This document shows, piece after piece, positions 48,728 to 57,024 of a DNA stretch of 64,000 nucleotides (its first letter is position 1; every line of letters starts with the position of its first letter). The position numbers and the translations under genes are program-made. The notes beneath the pieces were generated by a model. It was not told the DNA's origin and ran no database searches. It worked only from the letters and a program-made list of their open reading frames with translations. The DNA comes from Bradyrhizobium arachidis (GTDB lineage: Bacteria > Pseudomonadota > Alphaproteobacteria > Rhizobiales > Xanthobacteraceae): positions 8,628,501 to 8,692,500 of the forward strand of contig NZ_CP077970.1 in NCBI RefSeq assembly GCF_024758505.1, read 5' to 3'.

Positions 48728-49240
48728 ATGAACAGTTTCGATCTCGCGGTCTCTTCGGCGCTGGCGATCGCGATCGGCTTCGGCTTTCGGACCGGGCTGC
48801 TCCGCAGCGCGATGACGATCCTGGCCTATCTGCTCGCCGCTCCCATCGCCGTCTGGCTGATGCCTGTCATCGCGCCGCAGCTCACGCGCGATCCTGCCGC
48901 GACCTTTTTGCAGAACTGGGTGTGGTTCTTCGGCATCTTCCTGGTCGTGGGCATGGCGCTCGGCCATCTCGGCCGCCTCGCGCTCAACGACACCGCCGCG
49001 GCAGCCGGCCTGCCGGATCGTCTCGGCGGCGCCGCGCTCGGGGCCATCAGGGTCGGCCTCGTCGCGGTTACGCTGGTGCTGGTGTTCGACCAGATCGTAC
49101 CCGCCAACCGGCAGCCGCCGTTTTTGGCCGGCTCGCAGCTCCGCCCGCTGTTCTCGGCGGCCGGACAGATGGGTTTCAAATCGCTGCCGCCGGAGGCCGC
49201 CGCCGCCATCGACCGCATCAAGAAGGAACGGCGGATCTAG
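48728..49240 (+). CDS. CvpA family membrane protein
   Basis: A 170-residue protein with four hydrophobic segments: FDLAVSSALAIAIGFGFRTG, AMTILAYLLAAPIAVWLM, WVWFFGIFLVVGMALGHLG and LGAIRVGLVAVTLVLVFDQI. The GFRTGLLRS and DRLGGAALGAIR positions fit the CvpA/colicin V production family. These proteins are not bacteriocins; they are conserved inner-membrane proteins of uncertain function. It is divergent from the SDR at 47853. Confidence 0.75.
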   Translation: MNSFDLAVSSALAIAIGFGFRTGLLRSAMTILAYLLAAPIAVWLMPVIAPQLTRDPAATFLQNWVWFFGIFLVVGMALGHLGRLALNDTAAAAGLPDRLGGAALGAIRVGLVAVTLVLVFDQIVPANRQPPFLAGSQLRPLFSAAGQMGFKSLPPEAAAAIDRIKKERRI

Positions 49241-49420
49241 ATTCTTGTTTTGACGCGTTTTCTTGACGCGAACCGGTGTCCACTTCGCTTGAAAACGCTT
49301 TACGGATTCATGGCACGCGGGCGCGCCATGCGTTTTGATGCGGGCCCGTCCCTTATCAGCGGCGTTGATGTTGGCTAGAGTGCCGCGTCCAAACCCATCC
49401 GACATTACGGGAGTGAAACA

Positions 49421-50203
49421 GTGGATCTTGGGATCAAGGGTCGCCGCGCCATCGTCTGCGCATCCAGCAAGGGCCTCGGCCGTGCCTGCGCCATCGCGCT
49501 TGCCGAAGCAGGCGTTCACGTCACGCTGACCGCGCGCGGCGCCGAGGCCCTGAAGACAACGGCCGACGAGATCAGGAAGGCGTATCCTGATGTGACCGTC
49601 ACCGAGATCGTCGGCGACATCACGACGCCGGCAGGGCGCGAGGCCGTGCTCAAGGCCTGTCCGGATCCGGACATTCTCATCAACAATGCCGGAGGCCCGC
49701 CGCCCGGCGATTTCCGCAACTGGACCCGCGACGACTGGATCAAGGCGATCGACGCCAACATGCTGACTCCGATCGAGCTGATCAAGGCAACCGTCGACGG
49801 CATGATGGCGCGAAAATTCGGCCGCATCGTCAACATCACCTCGGCCGCGGTGAAGGCACCGATCGACATCCTCGGCCTCTCCAACGGCGCGCGCGCCGGC
49901 CTCACCGGCTTCATCGCCGGCCTGTCGCGCAAGACCGTGATCAACAACGTCACCATCAACGGCCTGTTGCCGGGCCCGTTCGAGACGGACCGTCTGACCG
50001 GCACAGCCAAGGCCGAAGCCGCCAAGCGCGGCGTCACGCCGGAACAGATTCTGGCTGATCGCGCCAAGCAGAATCCCGCCGGCCGCTTCGGCCAACCCGA
50101 CGAGTTCGGCTATGCCTGCGCCTTCCTGTGCGGCGCGAAGGCCGGCTTCATCACGGGACAAAACATTCTGCTCGACGGCGGCGCGTTCCCGGGCACGCTG
50201 TGA
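49421..50203 (+). CDS. SDR-family protein lacking the Tyr-x3-Lys site
   Basis: A 260-residue SDR-fold protein. The cofactor region (RRAIVCASSKGLGRACAIAL) and INNAGGPPPGDF are clear. At the place of the catalytic Tyr-x3-Lys it reads LGLSNGARAGLTGFIAG, with no Tyr or Lys, while the Ser segment NITSAAVKAPI is kept. This matches a BKR-like subgroup of SDRs with altered active sites, so its chemistry may not be a standard dehydrogenation. GTG 49421 has GGGAGTGAAACA upstream. The stop overlaps the start of the next gene by 3 nt (GTGA). Confidence 0.85.
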   Translation: MDLGIKGRRAIVCASSKGLGRACAIALAEAGVHVTLTARGAEALKTTADEIRKAYPDVTVTEIVGDITTPAGREAVLKACPDPDILINNAGGPPPGDFRNWTRDDWIKAIDANMLTPIELIKATVDGMMARKFGRIVNITSAAVKAPIDILGLSNGARAGLTGFIAGLSRKTVINNVTINGLLPGPFETDRLTGTAKAEAAKRGVTPEQILADRAKQNPAGRFGQPDEFGYACAFLCGAKAGFITGQNILLDGGAFPGTL

Positions 50204-51189
50204 GAGCAGTCTGGTACGAACAAGTGGGACCGGCGGCCGACGTCCTCACCTATGGCGAGATGCCGACGTCGGTCGCGGGCCCCGGCGAGGTGCGCATTCG
50301 CCTGGAGGCCTCCGGCGTCAATCCCGCCGATGTCGGAAGGCGCGGCGGCAGTTATCGGGCGATGGAATATGCGCGCGTGATCCCGAACAGCGACGGCGCC
50401 GGCTTCATCGACCAGGTCGGTGACGGCGTGACGCGGTTCAAGATCGGCGATCGCGTCTGGCTGTTCAACGGCCAGCGCAATGGCCGCGCCTTTGGCACGG
50501 CTGCGGAATATATCGCGCTCGCCGAATGGCTGGTGACGCCGCTGCCGCAAAACCTGTCGTTTGCCGAAGGCGCAACGCTCGGCATTCCCGGCATGACGGC
50601 GTGGTGCGCACTGTTCGCGGACGGGCCGATCGTCGGCAAGACGGTGCTGGTCACGGGAGGTGCCGGCGCGGTCGGCCATTATGCCGTGCAGCTCGCCAAA
50701 TGGGGCGGTGCGAAGGCGATCGCGACCGTGAGCTCGGCCGCGAAGGCCGAGCAGGCGCGGCGCGCGGGCGCCGATTTCGTGATCAATTACAGGGAGGACG
50801 ACGTCGTCGCGAAGGCCATGGCGTTCACGAGCGGGCGCGGCGTCGACCATGTCGTCGACGTCGACTTTGGCGGCAACATCGCGACAACGCTTAAGCTCAT
50901 GGCTGTCAACTCGACGATCGCCGTCTATGCCACCAACGGCAATCGGACGCCGACGGTGCCGATGCGCGATCTGATGGAGAAATGCATCAATCTGCGTTCG
51001 CTGGTGCTGTTCGCGCTGCCGCCTGCGCTGCTCACTGCTGCGCAAGCCGACATCTCAAAGTGGCTGGCCGCAGGACCGCGCATCCACAACATCGCCGGTC
51101 AGTTTCCGCTCTCGGACACCGCGCAGGCCCACATGGCCGTCGAGAAGGGCGACAAGGTCGGGACCGTCATCATCGACTGCGCGCGGTAA
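50200..51189 (+). CDS. NADPH:quinone oxidoreductase family (zinc-independent MDR)
   Basis: A 329-residue medium-chain dehydrogenase/reductase of the quinone oxidoreductase type. It has LEASGVNPADVGRRGG, GDGVTRFKIGDRVW, and the NADPH-binding VLVTGGAGAVGHYAVQLAKW followed by AKAEQARRAGADFVINYRED. The structural and catalytic zinc ligands of alcohol dehydrogenases are absent. It starts at a GTG whose last two bases begin the TGA stop of the preceding SDR gene, so the two are translationally coupled and probably act in one pathway. Confidence 0.9.
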   Translation: MRAVWYEQVGPAADVLTYGEMPTSVAGPGEVRIRLEASGVNPADVGRRGGSYRAMEYARVIPNSDGAGFIDQVGDGVTRFKIGDRVWLFNGQRNGRAFGTAAEYIALAEWLVTPLPQNLSFAEGATLGIPGMTAWCALFADGPIVGKTVLVTGGAGAVGHYAVQLAKWGGAKAIATVSSAAKAEQARRAGADFVINYREDDVVAKAMAFTSGRGVDHVVDVDFGGNIATTLKLMAVNSTIAVYATNGNRTPTVPMRDLMEKCINLRSLVLFALPPALLTAAQADISKWLAAGPRIHNIAGQFPLSDTAQAHMAVEKGDKVGTVIIDCAR

Positions 51190-51192
51190 TCA

Positions 51193-51624
51193 CTACGGCA
51201 CCGGCGTCGTCCGCTCGTCAGTCCAGTCGAGGCCAAAAGTGTCGAGACCATCGGCCAGCAGGTCGCCCAGCATCGGCTCGCCCAGGAGATAGCGCGCCGT
51301 TTCGGCCCTCGGGTTGCGATATTCTCCGCGCGCCTCGACGGCGCGGGCGCGCAGATCGTCCCAATCGTCGATCCCGCCATCGCCCCGCCCCAGCCACGTC
51401 AGCGTGACCAGATCGATCTGCTCGTCCTCGTTCAAGGCCCTGATGAAGCCGCCGAGCTCACGGGCGACCGGATCGGAGGCGTTGTCCTCCAGCACGTCGA
51501 TCTCGTCGTCATCGGCGGGATTTGAGCCGGTGTCCGGATCGGCCGCCGCTTCCTTGACGTCGAATTCGCGGGCCTTTGCGATCAGGAACGCGACCTTGTC
51601 GACGGAAATCGCGAGCTCTGGCAT
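51193..51624 (-). CDS. DUF3775 protein
   Basis: A 143-residue acidic cytoplasmic protein of the DUF3775 type. The N-terminal ISVDKVAFLIAKAREFDVKE, the acidic linker (DDDEIDVLEDNASDPVAREL) and the C-terminal YLLGEPMLGDLLADGLDTFG are typical. The function is unknown. The ATG at 51624 is preferred because AAGGAGGGAGCC precedes it. It is convergent with the quinone oxidoreductase gene and divergent from the MBL-fold hydrolase at 51738. Confidence 0.82.
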   Translation of the reverse strand: MPELAISVDKVAFLIAKAREFDVKEAAADPDTGSNPADDDEIDVLEDNASDPVARELGGFIRALNEDEQIDLVTLTWLGRGDGGIDDWDDLRARAVEARGEYRNPRAETARYLLGEPMLGDLLADGLDTFGLDWTDERTTPVP

Positions 51625-51737
51625 GGCTCCCTCCTTGGTTGCCGCGATAACGCCGCACTGCATCAGATGATCCATTGCGCCAGCAGGCGGAAACCCGCAT
51701 CTTTCCCCGCCAAAGCAAGAACAAGGGAAACGCAGGA

Positions 51738-52592
51738 ATGTCGTGGAAGGTCGGCAAGGTCAGCATCACCAGGTTCGTGGAAATGGAGACGGTGGGCTCG
51801 ACCCGTTTCATCCTTCCTGCCGCGACCAACGACGAAATCCAAAAAATGCCCTGGCTCATTCCGCATTTCGCCACCGAGGAAGGCCGGCTGAAGATGTCGA
51901 TCCACTCGCTGGCGGTGGAAACGCCGACGCGCCGCATTTTGGTCGACACCGGGCTCGGCAACGACAAGCAGGGCCGCAACGTCCCGACCTGGAACAACCG
52001 CAACACGCCGTTCCTGGAGACCATGACTGCGGCAGGCTTTGCGCCTGACAGTTTCGACACGGTGCTGTGCACCCACCTCCATGTCGACCACGTCGGATGG
52101 AACACGAAACTCGTCGACGGCGGCAAATGGCAGCCCGCCTTCCCCAAGGCGCACTATTTGTTCGGCCGGACCGAATATGAGTACTGGCGCGACAATTCGA
52201 CGGAGCCGGACAAGGCAGCGCTGTTCGCGGATTCGATCAAACCGATCGTCGATGCCGACAGCGCAAAGCTGATCCCTGATAACCATCAGCTCTGCGACGA
52301 GATCAGCCTGATCCCGACACCCGGCCACAGCCCCGGCCATATGAGCGTGCTGATCCGGTCCGAGGGCGAGCAGGCGCTCCTCACTGGTGACGCCGCGCAT
52401 CATCCCTGCCAGATGGCGCGTCTCGACTGGTCCTCGACTGTCGATGCCGATCCAAGGCAGGCGGCCGAGAGCCGGCGCACGCTGTTCTCGCGCTTTGCCG
52501 ACACCCCAACGCTGGTGATCGGCGGGCATTTTTCCGGCGGCCATATCCGGCGGGATGGGGACGCGTTCAGATATGTGGCGCTGCAATCGTAG
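51738..52592 (+). CDS. MBL-fold metallo-hydrolase (copy 1)
   Basis: A 284-residue metallo-beta-lactamase-fold hydrolase with the metal motif THLHVDHVGW, the further His in PTPGHSPGHMSVLI, the Asp in LLTGDAAHHP and a final His in IGGHFSGGH. A typical use is hydrolysis of lactones or thioesters. ATG 51738 has ACAAGGGAAACGCAGGA upstream. It is paralogous to the gene at 54518, which shares THLHVDHVGWNT. Between them lie a fumarylacetoacetase-like enzyme and a GST, suggesting a ring-fission or conjugate-degrading function. Confidence 0.88.
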   Translation: MSWKVGKVSITRFVEMETVGSTRFILPAATNDEIQKMPWLIPHFATEEGRLKMSIHSLAVETPTRRILVDTGLGNDKQGRNVPTWNNRNTPFLETMTAAGFAPDSFDTVLCTHLHVDHVGWNTKLVDGGKWQPAFPKAHYLFGRTEYEYWRDNSTEPDKAALFADSIKPIVDADSAKLIPDNHQLCDEISLIPTPGHSPGHMSVLIRSEGEQALLTGDAAHHPCQMARLDWSSTVDADPRQAAESRRTLFSRFADTPTLVIGGHFSGGHIRRDGDAFRYVALQS

Positions 52593-52596
52593 GATG

Positions 52597-52737
52597 GTAG
52601 GGTGGGTTAACCCCGCGGATTGCGCGAAGCGCAAACCGCTCGGCGTAACCCACCACTTCTGCCGATACGGTAAGAAAAGAGGTGGGTTACGCCAGCGGAC
52701 TGCGCTGGCGCGCAGCCGCAGGGCTAACCCACTCTAC
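52597..52737. repeat. GTAGGGTGGGTTA-family intergenic repeat
   Basis: Ends GTAGGGTGGGTTA and TAACCCACTCTAC (one mismatch), with internal inverted GTAACCCACC / GGTGGGTTAC. It is the same family as 55404-55492. Confidence 0.8.
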
Positions 52738-52852
52738 ATCGCCTACCGAATTGAGAGGGCTGCAATGCACGGCCTGATCGGCAGTTGAAATTCCCGCCGC
52801 CCTGTTCCATGAAGCCATTTAACCAACCGGTCCATCCCAGGGAGAGACGAGA

Positions 52853-53695
52853 ATGAAGCTTGTTCGTTACGGCGAAAAGGGTGCGGAAAAGCCCGGCCTG
52901 ATCGACAAATCCGGCCAGTTGCGCGACCTCTCGGCGCATGTGAAGGACCTCACCGGCGAGGCCTACTCGCCGGAATCCCTGAAGAAGCTCGCAAGCCTCG
53001 ACCCGGCCTCCCTGCCGGCGGTATCAGGCAAGCCGCGGTTCGGCTCCCCCGTCACCGGCATCTCGAAATTCGTCGCGATCGGCCTCAACTATAGCGACCA
53101 CGCCAAGGAGACGGGCGCTGCCATTCCGACCGAACCGATCATCTTCCTCAAGGCCAACACGTCGCTGTCAGGCCCGAACGACGCGGTCGAGAAGCCGCGC
53201 GGCTCGACCAAGCTCGACTGGGAAGTCGAGATCGCCGCGATCATCGGCACCCGTGCAAAGTATGTCTCGGAAGCCGACGCGCTGAATTACGTCGCCGGCT
53301 ATTGCGTCTGCAACGACGTCTCCGAGCGCAATTTCCAGACCGAACGTCTGGGTCAGTGGACCAAGGGCAAGTCGCACGACACGTTTGGCCCGGTCGGCCC
53401 GTGGCTCGCCACCAAGGACGAGATCAAGGACGTGCAGAACCTGTCGATGTGGCTCGACGTCAACGGCCAGCGCCGCCAGACCGGCTCGACCAAGACCATG
53501 ATCTTCACGATGGCGAAGTGCATTTCCTACGTCTCGCAGTTCATGACCTTGCTGCCCGGCGACATCGTCACCACGGGCACCCCGCCCGGCGTCGGCCTCG
53601 GCATGAAGCCGCCGACCTTCCTCAATGTCGGCGACGTCGTGACGCTGGGCATCGAGGGGCTTGGTGAGCAGCGGCAGGAGATTATTGCGGCATGA
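52853..53695 (+). CDS. Fumarylacetoacetate hydrolase family protein
   Basis: A 280-residue FAH-superfamily enzyme. It has the metal and catalytic region FVAIGLNYSDHAKETG, KPRGSTKLDWEVEIAAIIG, YVAGYCVCNDVSERNFQ and GDIVTTGTPPGVGLGMKPP near the end. The N-terminal domain (MKLVRYGEKGAEKPGLIDKS) is present. Family members hydrolyse, isomerise or decarboxylate 2-oxo acids from aromatic catabolism, and the exact reaction is open. The ATG follows GGGAGAGACGAGA. Confidence 0.92.
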   Translation: MKLVRYGEKGAEKPGLIDKSGQLRDLSAHVKDLTGEAYSPESLKKLASLDPASLPAVSGKPRFGSPVTGISKFVAIGLNYSDHAKETGAAIPTEPIIFLKANTSLSGPNDAVEKPRGSTKLDWEVEIAAIIGTRAKYVSEADALNYVAGYCVCNDVSERNFQTERLGQWTKGKSHDTFGPVGPWLATKDEIKDVQNLSMWLDVNGQRRQTGSTKTMIFTMAKCISYVSQFMTLLPGDIVTTGTPPGVGLGMKPPTFLNVGDVVTLGIEGLGEQRQEIIAA

Positions 53696-53725
53696 GCTTG
53701 TACGTGCGCTGACACACCCACGGTC

Positions 53726-53849
53726 GTCATGCCCGGGCTTGTCCCGGGCATCCACGTCTTGCGGTAGTGCCTTGCGAAGCGACGTGGATGGCCGGGCATA
53801 GGCGAGCGGAAGCGACGCCGTCCTTCAGACGGCTAGGCCCGGCCATGAC
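53726..53849. repeat. CATGCCCGGGC-family intergenic repeat
   Basis: Begins GTCATGCCCGGGCTTG and ends GGCCCGGCCATGAC, with internal ATCCACGTC / GACGTGGAT. It is related to 61304-61390 and a half copy near 59536-59570. Confidence 0.75.
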
Positions 53850-53890
53850 GGATGAGAGAGCCATCGCGAAGTCATTGTAGGATCTGTTCA

Positions 53891-54502
53891 ATGAAACTCA
53901 CCTTCTCCCCCGCCTCGCCGTTCGCCCGCAAGGTGCGCATTGCCGCGATCGAGCTTGGGCTGATCGACAAGATCGAGCTGGTCCCCGCCACCGTCGCGCC
54001 CGGCCAGGCCAACGAAGAGTATTCGCGCATCACGCCGCTGAAGAAGCTGCCGGTTCTGATCACCAATGACGGCGATGTCATTCTGGATTCCTACGTCATC
54101 GTCGAATATCTCAACGAGATTGCCGGCGGCAGCCTGATCCCGGAATACGGGCCGCAGCGCTGGAAGGCCAAGACCGATCATTCGCTGATCAACGGCATGC
54201 TCGATTCCATGCTGCTGTGCCGCTACGAGAAGATGGTACGGCCGCAGGGATCGCAGTGGCAGGCGTGGTCCGACGACCACTGGAACCGAGCCTGGAGCGG
54301 CATGGCACGGTTCGAGAACCAGGGCGAGCTCTTGAACGGCCCGTTCGGCATTGCCCAGATCGGTCTCGTCTGCGTGCTCGGCTATGCCGATTTCCGCTTC
54401 GCCGATTGCGGCTGGCGCAAGGCGTTTCCGAAGCTCGATGCCTTCCATCAGAAGATGCTGGAGCGGCCGTCGGTAAAGATCTCGGTGCCGCCGGCGGCGT
54501 AA
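53891..54502 (+). CDS. Glutathione S-transferase family protein
   Basis: A 203-residue GST. The thioredoxin-like N-terminal domain has the active-site Ser region FSPASPFARKVRIAAIELG, the cis-Pro motif KKLPVLITNDGDVILDSYVI and VEYLNEIAGG. The C-terminal helical domain ends IGLVCVLGYADFRFADCGW. It lies 15 nt upstream of the second MBL hydrolase and is likely co-transcribed with it. The substrate is unknown; glutathione conjugation followed by MBL thioester hydrolysis is a reasonable inference. Confidence 0.9.
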   Translation: MKLTFSPASPFARKVRIAAIELGLIDKIELVPATVAPGQANEEYSRITPLKKLPVLITNDGDVILDSYVIVEYLNEIAGGSLIPEYGPQRWKAKTDHSLINGMLDSMLLCRYEKMVRPQGSQWQAWSDDHWNRAWSGMARFENQGELLNGPFGIAQIGLVCVLGYADFRFADCGWRKAFPKLDAFHQKMLERPSVKISVPPAA

Positions 54503-54517
54503 GCGAATGGAGTTTCC

Positions 54518-55387
54518 ATGAGCCTCAAATTTTCGGTCGGCGATCTCACCATCCAGCGCGTCATCGAGCAGGAAACCACCTTCCTGCCGGCGCTGGAGCT
54601 GTTGCCCGGTCTCACGCCCGAGGTTTTGGCGGAGAACCGCGCGTGGATGAGAGAGGCGAAGGCGCTGGATGACCAGGACACGCTGATCCTGTGCTTCCAG
54701 TCCTACGTCATCAGGACGCCGCATCACACCATTCTGGTCGATAGCTGCATCGGCAACGACAAGCCGCGGCCAAATCGTGCGAAATGGAACATGAAGACCG
54801 ACGACACCTATCTCGGCGGCCTTGCCGCGGCCGGGATCGCGGTCGAGGACATCGACTTCGTGATGTGCACGCATCTGCATGTCGATCACGTCGGCTGGAA
54901 CACGCGGCTGGAGAACGGCCGCTGGGTGCCGACCTTCCCCAAGGCGCGCTACGTGTTCGCCAAGACCGAGTTCGACTATTGGACCGAGCAGAACGCCAAG
55001 GCACCCGTACCGCCCTTCGTCGACAGCGTGCTGCCGGTGGTCGAGGCCCGGCGGCATGAGGTCGTCACCAACGACCATGAGATCGGCGACCACGTCCGCA
55101 TCCTGCCGACACCGGGCCACACGCCCGGCCACGTCGCCTTCACCTTTGGCCGCGGCAAGGACGATGCGGTGTTTTCAGGCGATCTCATGCATTCGCCGAT
55201 CCAGACGCTGTATCCGGAGATGTCGATGAAGTTCGACGTCGATCAGGCGCTTGCCGCAAAAACGCGCCGCAGTTTCCTGGAGCGCTATTGCGACACCGAC
55301 ACGCTGTGCTGCACCGCGCATTTCCCCTCGCCGTCGGCGGGAAAGATCAAGCGCAGGGGGAATGGGTTCGTCTGCGCGGCGGTGTGA
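54518..55387 (+). CDS. MBL-fold metallo-hydrolase (copy 2)
   Basis: A 289-residue metallo-beta-lactamase-fold hydrolase with THLHVDHVGWN, PTPGHTPGHVAF and FSGDLMHSP, and the final His in CCTAHFPSPS. It is paralogous to the gene at 51738 in the metal-binding core, but its N-terminal 90 residues differ. It follows the GST gene after 15 nt. Confidence 0.88.
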   Translation: MSLKFSVGDLTIQRVIEQETTFLPALELLPGLTPEVLAENRAWMREAKALDDQDTLILCFQSYVIRTPHHTILVDSCIGNDKPRPNRAKWNMKTDDTYLGGLAAAGIAVEDIDFVMCTHLHVDHVGWNTRLENGRWVPTFPKARYVFAKTEFDYWTEQNAKAPVPPFVDSVLPVVEARRHEVVTNDHEIGDHVRILPTPGHTPGHVAFTFGRGKDDAVFSGDLMHSPIQTLYPEMSMKFDVDQALAAKTRRSFLERYCDTDTLCCTAHFPSPSAGKIKRRGNGFVCAAV

Positions 55388-55403
55388 GCTGCAACGCACG
55401 CTG

Positions 55404-55492
55404 CGTAGGGTGGGTTAGCGAAGCGTAACCCACCTCCTATGCTTCCGCGTCGGCAGACGTGGTGGGTTACGCCTTCGGCTAACCCACCCTAC
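55404..55492. repeat. GTAGGGTGGGTTA-family inverted repeat
   Basis: Perfect 15-bp arms GTAGGGTGGGTTAGC and GCTAACCCACCCTAC, lying between the MBL gene and ogt. Confidence 0.85.
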
Positions 55493-55514
55493 CGCCTCCG
55501 CGCACTCGGCCACC

Positions 55515-56057
55515 TCAATCAAACAAGCTCGGCGTGTGATTGACGATCGCGCCTTCGATCTCGAGCATCTTCAATTTCGTCACCACGCCGCCATTGGCGG
55601 AGAAACCGCCGGGCTTGTTGCCGGCCGCCAGCACGCGATGGCAGGGCACCACGATCGGGCATGGATTGCGGCCGAGCGCCTGGCCGACGTCGCGCGACAG
55701 CTCGACGCCGCCGAGGCGCTTTGCGATGTCGCCATAGGTCAGCGTCTTGCCGGGCGGAATGCTGCGCGCGATCGCGTAGACGCCGCGATTGAATTCGGGA
55801 ACGCCGTCGAGGTCGAGCGGAATGTCGGTAAGGTCATCGGTCCCGCCCGCGAGCAATTTGACGATGCGGTCGATCACCTGCTGCACCTCCGCTGTGGGTG
55901 CAGCTTCACCGGCCTCGGGATGGCGCTGATGGATGCGGGTGCGGATCTTCTTTTCGTCACCCATCGGCAGCTGCACGCCGTTGATGCCGCGCGGGCCCCA
56001 CTCAATGCCGCAAAGGCCGATTTCGGTGTCGAACAGGGCAAAATGCTGGTCAGTCAT
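55515..56057 (-). CDS. ogt: Methylated-DNA-protein-cysteine methyltransferase
   Basis: A 180-residue O6-alkylguanine-DNA alkyltransferase. The acceptor is Cys139 in PIVVPCHRVLAAGNKPGGFS. The helix-turn-helix segment TYGDIAKRLGGVELSRDVGQ and GALGRNP-like AQALGRNP region (VGQALGRNPCP) precede it. It repairs alkylated guanine and thymine by suicide transfer. No Ada DNA-binding domain is present, so it is the Ogt form. Confidence 0.93.
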   Translation of the reverse strand: MTDQHFALFDTEIGLCGIEWGPRGINGVQLPMGDEKKIRTRIHQRHPEAGEAAPTAEVQQVIDRIVKLLAGGTDDLTDIPLDLDGVPEFNRGVYAIARSIPPGKTLTYGDIAKRLGGVELSRDVGQALGRNPCPIVVPCHRVLAAGNKPGGFSANGGVVTKLKMLEIEGAIVNHTPSLFD

Positions 56058-56203
56058 GGTTCAGTTCCCGCTTGCGTCCCCGACGCATGCCCCACCGTGA
56101 TCTCATGCCCAAATCTAGGCTTGGAAATAGTTGCGATCCACCCGGATTCCGGGAATCTTGCACAGCTGGTTCCAGTCGAAATTCCCCTGCCCGCGAGCCA
56201 AAA

Positions 56204-57022
56204 ATGCAAAGCCTGCACGTCAACGGATACGACATGGCCTATCTCGACGTGGGCGAGGCCAATTCTCGCCCGCCGCTGGTTTGCGTGCACGGCTCGCTGA
56301 GCGATTTCCGCATCTGGGGCTGCGTGCTCGGTCCGCTCTCCAGGCAGCACCGCCTGATCTGCGTCAGCCTGCGGCACTTCTTTCCGGAGCAGTGGGACGG
56401 CGTGGGCGACACCTACTCCATCAGCCAGCATGTCGACGACGTCATAGCCTTCATCGAAAAACTCGACACCGGCCCGATCGATCTGATGGGCCATTCCCGC
56501 GGCGGGCACATCTGCTTCCGCGTCGCGCAAAAGCGGCCGGACCTGCTGCGCCGGCTGATTCTCGCCGAGCCCGGCGGCGAGCTCGATGCGAGCCTTGATC
56601 CGGACTACGCCGGCGGCCCCTCTCCGCTGCTGGCACGCTTCACGGCCTCGGCGGAGAAGATCGCGGCCGGTGACGTCGATGGCGGTCTCGCTGTGTTCGT
56701 GGACACGCTGGAGGGGCCAGGCACCTGGCCGCGGCTGCCGGCAATCGTGAAGCAGAATCTGCGCGACAATGCCTATACGCTGATCGGCCAGGTCCGCGAC
56801 AATCGCCCGCCGTTTTCCAAGGCGGATGCCGAGTCCATCAAGATGCCGACGCTGTTCATCCTGGGCAGCCGCACAAAAGGCCTGTTGCCAAAAGTGCTGC
56901 ATGCGCTCGCCGCGCACGTGCCCTATTCAAAGACGGTGATCATCGAGAGAACGACGCATCCGATGTTCGAGCAGGCGCCGCAAAAATACTCTGAAATCGT
57001 GCTCGACTTCCTAGCAGGCTGA
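56204..57022 (+). CDS. Alpha/beta hydrolase (tandem copy 1)
   Basis: A 272-residue alpha/beta-hydrolase-fold protein. The nucleophile Ser98 lies in IDLMGHSRGGHICF, with the oxyanion region LVCVHGSLSDF. The acid is probably in LFILGSRTK and the His in TTHPMFEQAP. It is paralogous to the following gene (both begin with VNGYDMAYLDVGE) and separated from it by 2 nt. The substrate is unknown. The ATG at 56204 is the first codon of the conserved N-terminus. Confidence 0.88.
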   Translation: MQSLHVNGYDMAYLDVGEANSRPPLVCVHGSLSDFRIWGCVLGPLSRQHRLICVSLRHFFPEQWDGVGDTYSISQHVDDVIAFIEKLDTGPIDLMGHSRGGHICFRVAQKRPDLLRRLILAEPGGELDASLDPDYAGGPSPLLARFTASAEKIAAGDVDGGLAVFVDTLEGPGTWPRLPAIVKQNLRDNAYTLIGQVRDNRPPFSKADAESIKMPTLFILGSRTKGLLPKVLHALAAHVPYSKTVIIERTTHPMFEQAPQKYSEIVLDFLAG

Positions 57023-57024
57023 TC

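Noticed and set aside
48728..49240. CvpA-like gene as a bacteriocin system
   Set aside because: The family name is historical; no colicin, immunity or export genes are adjacent.
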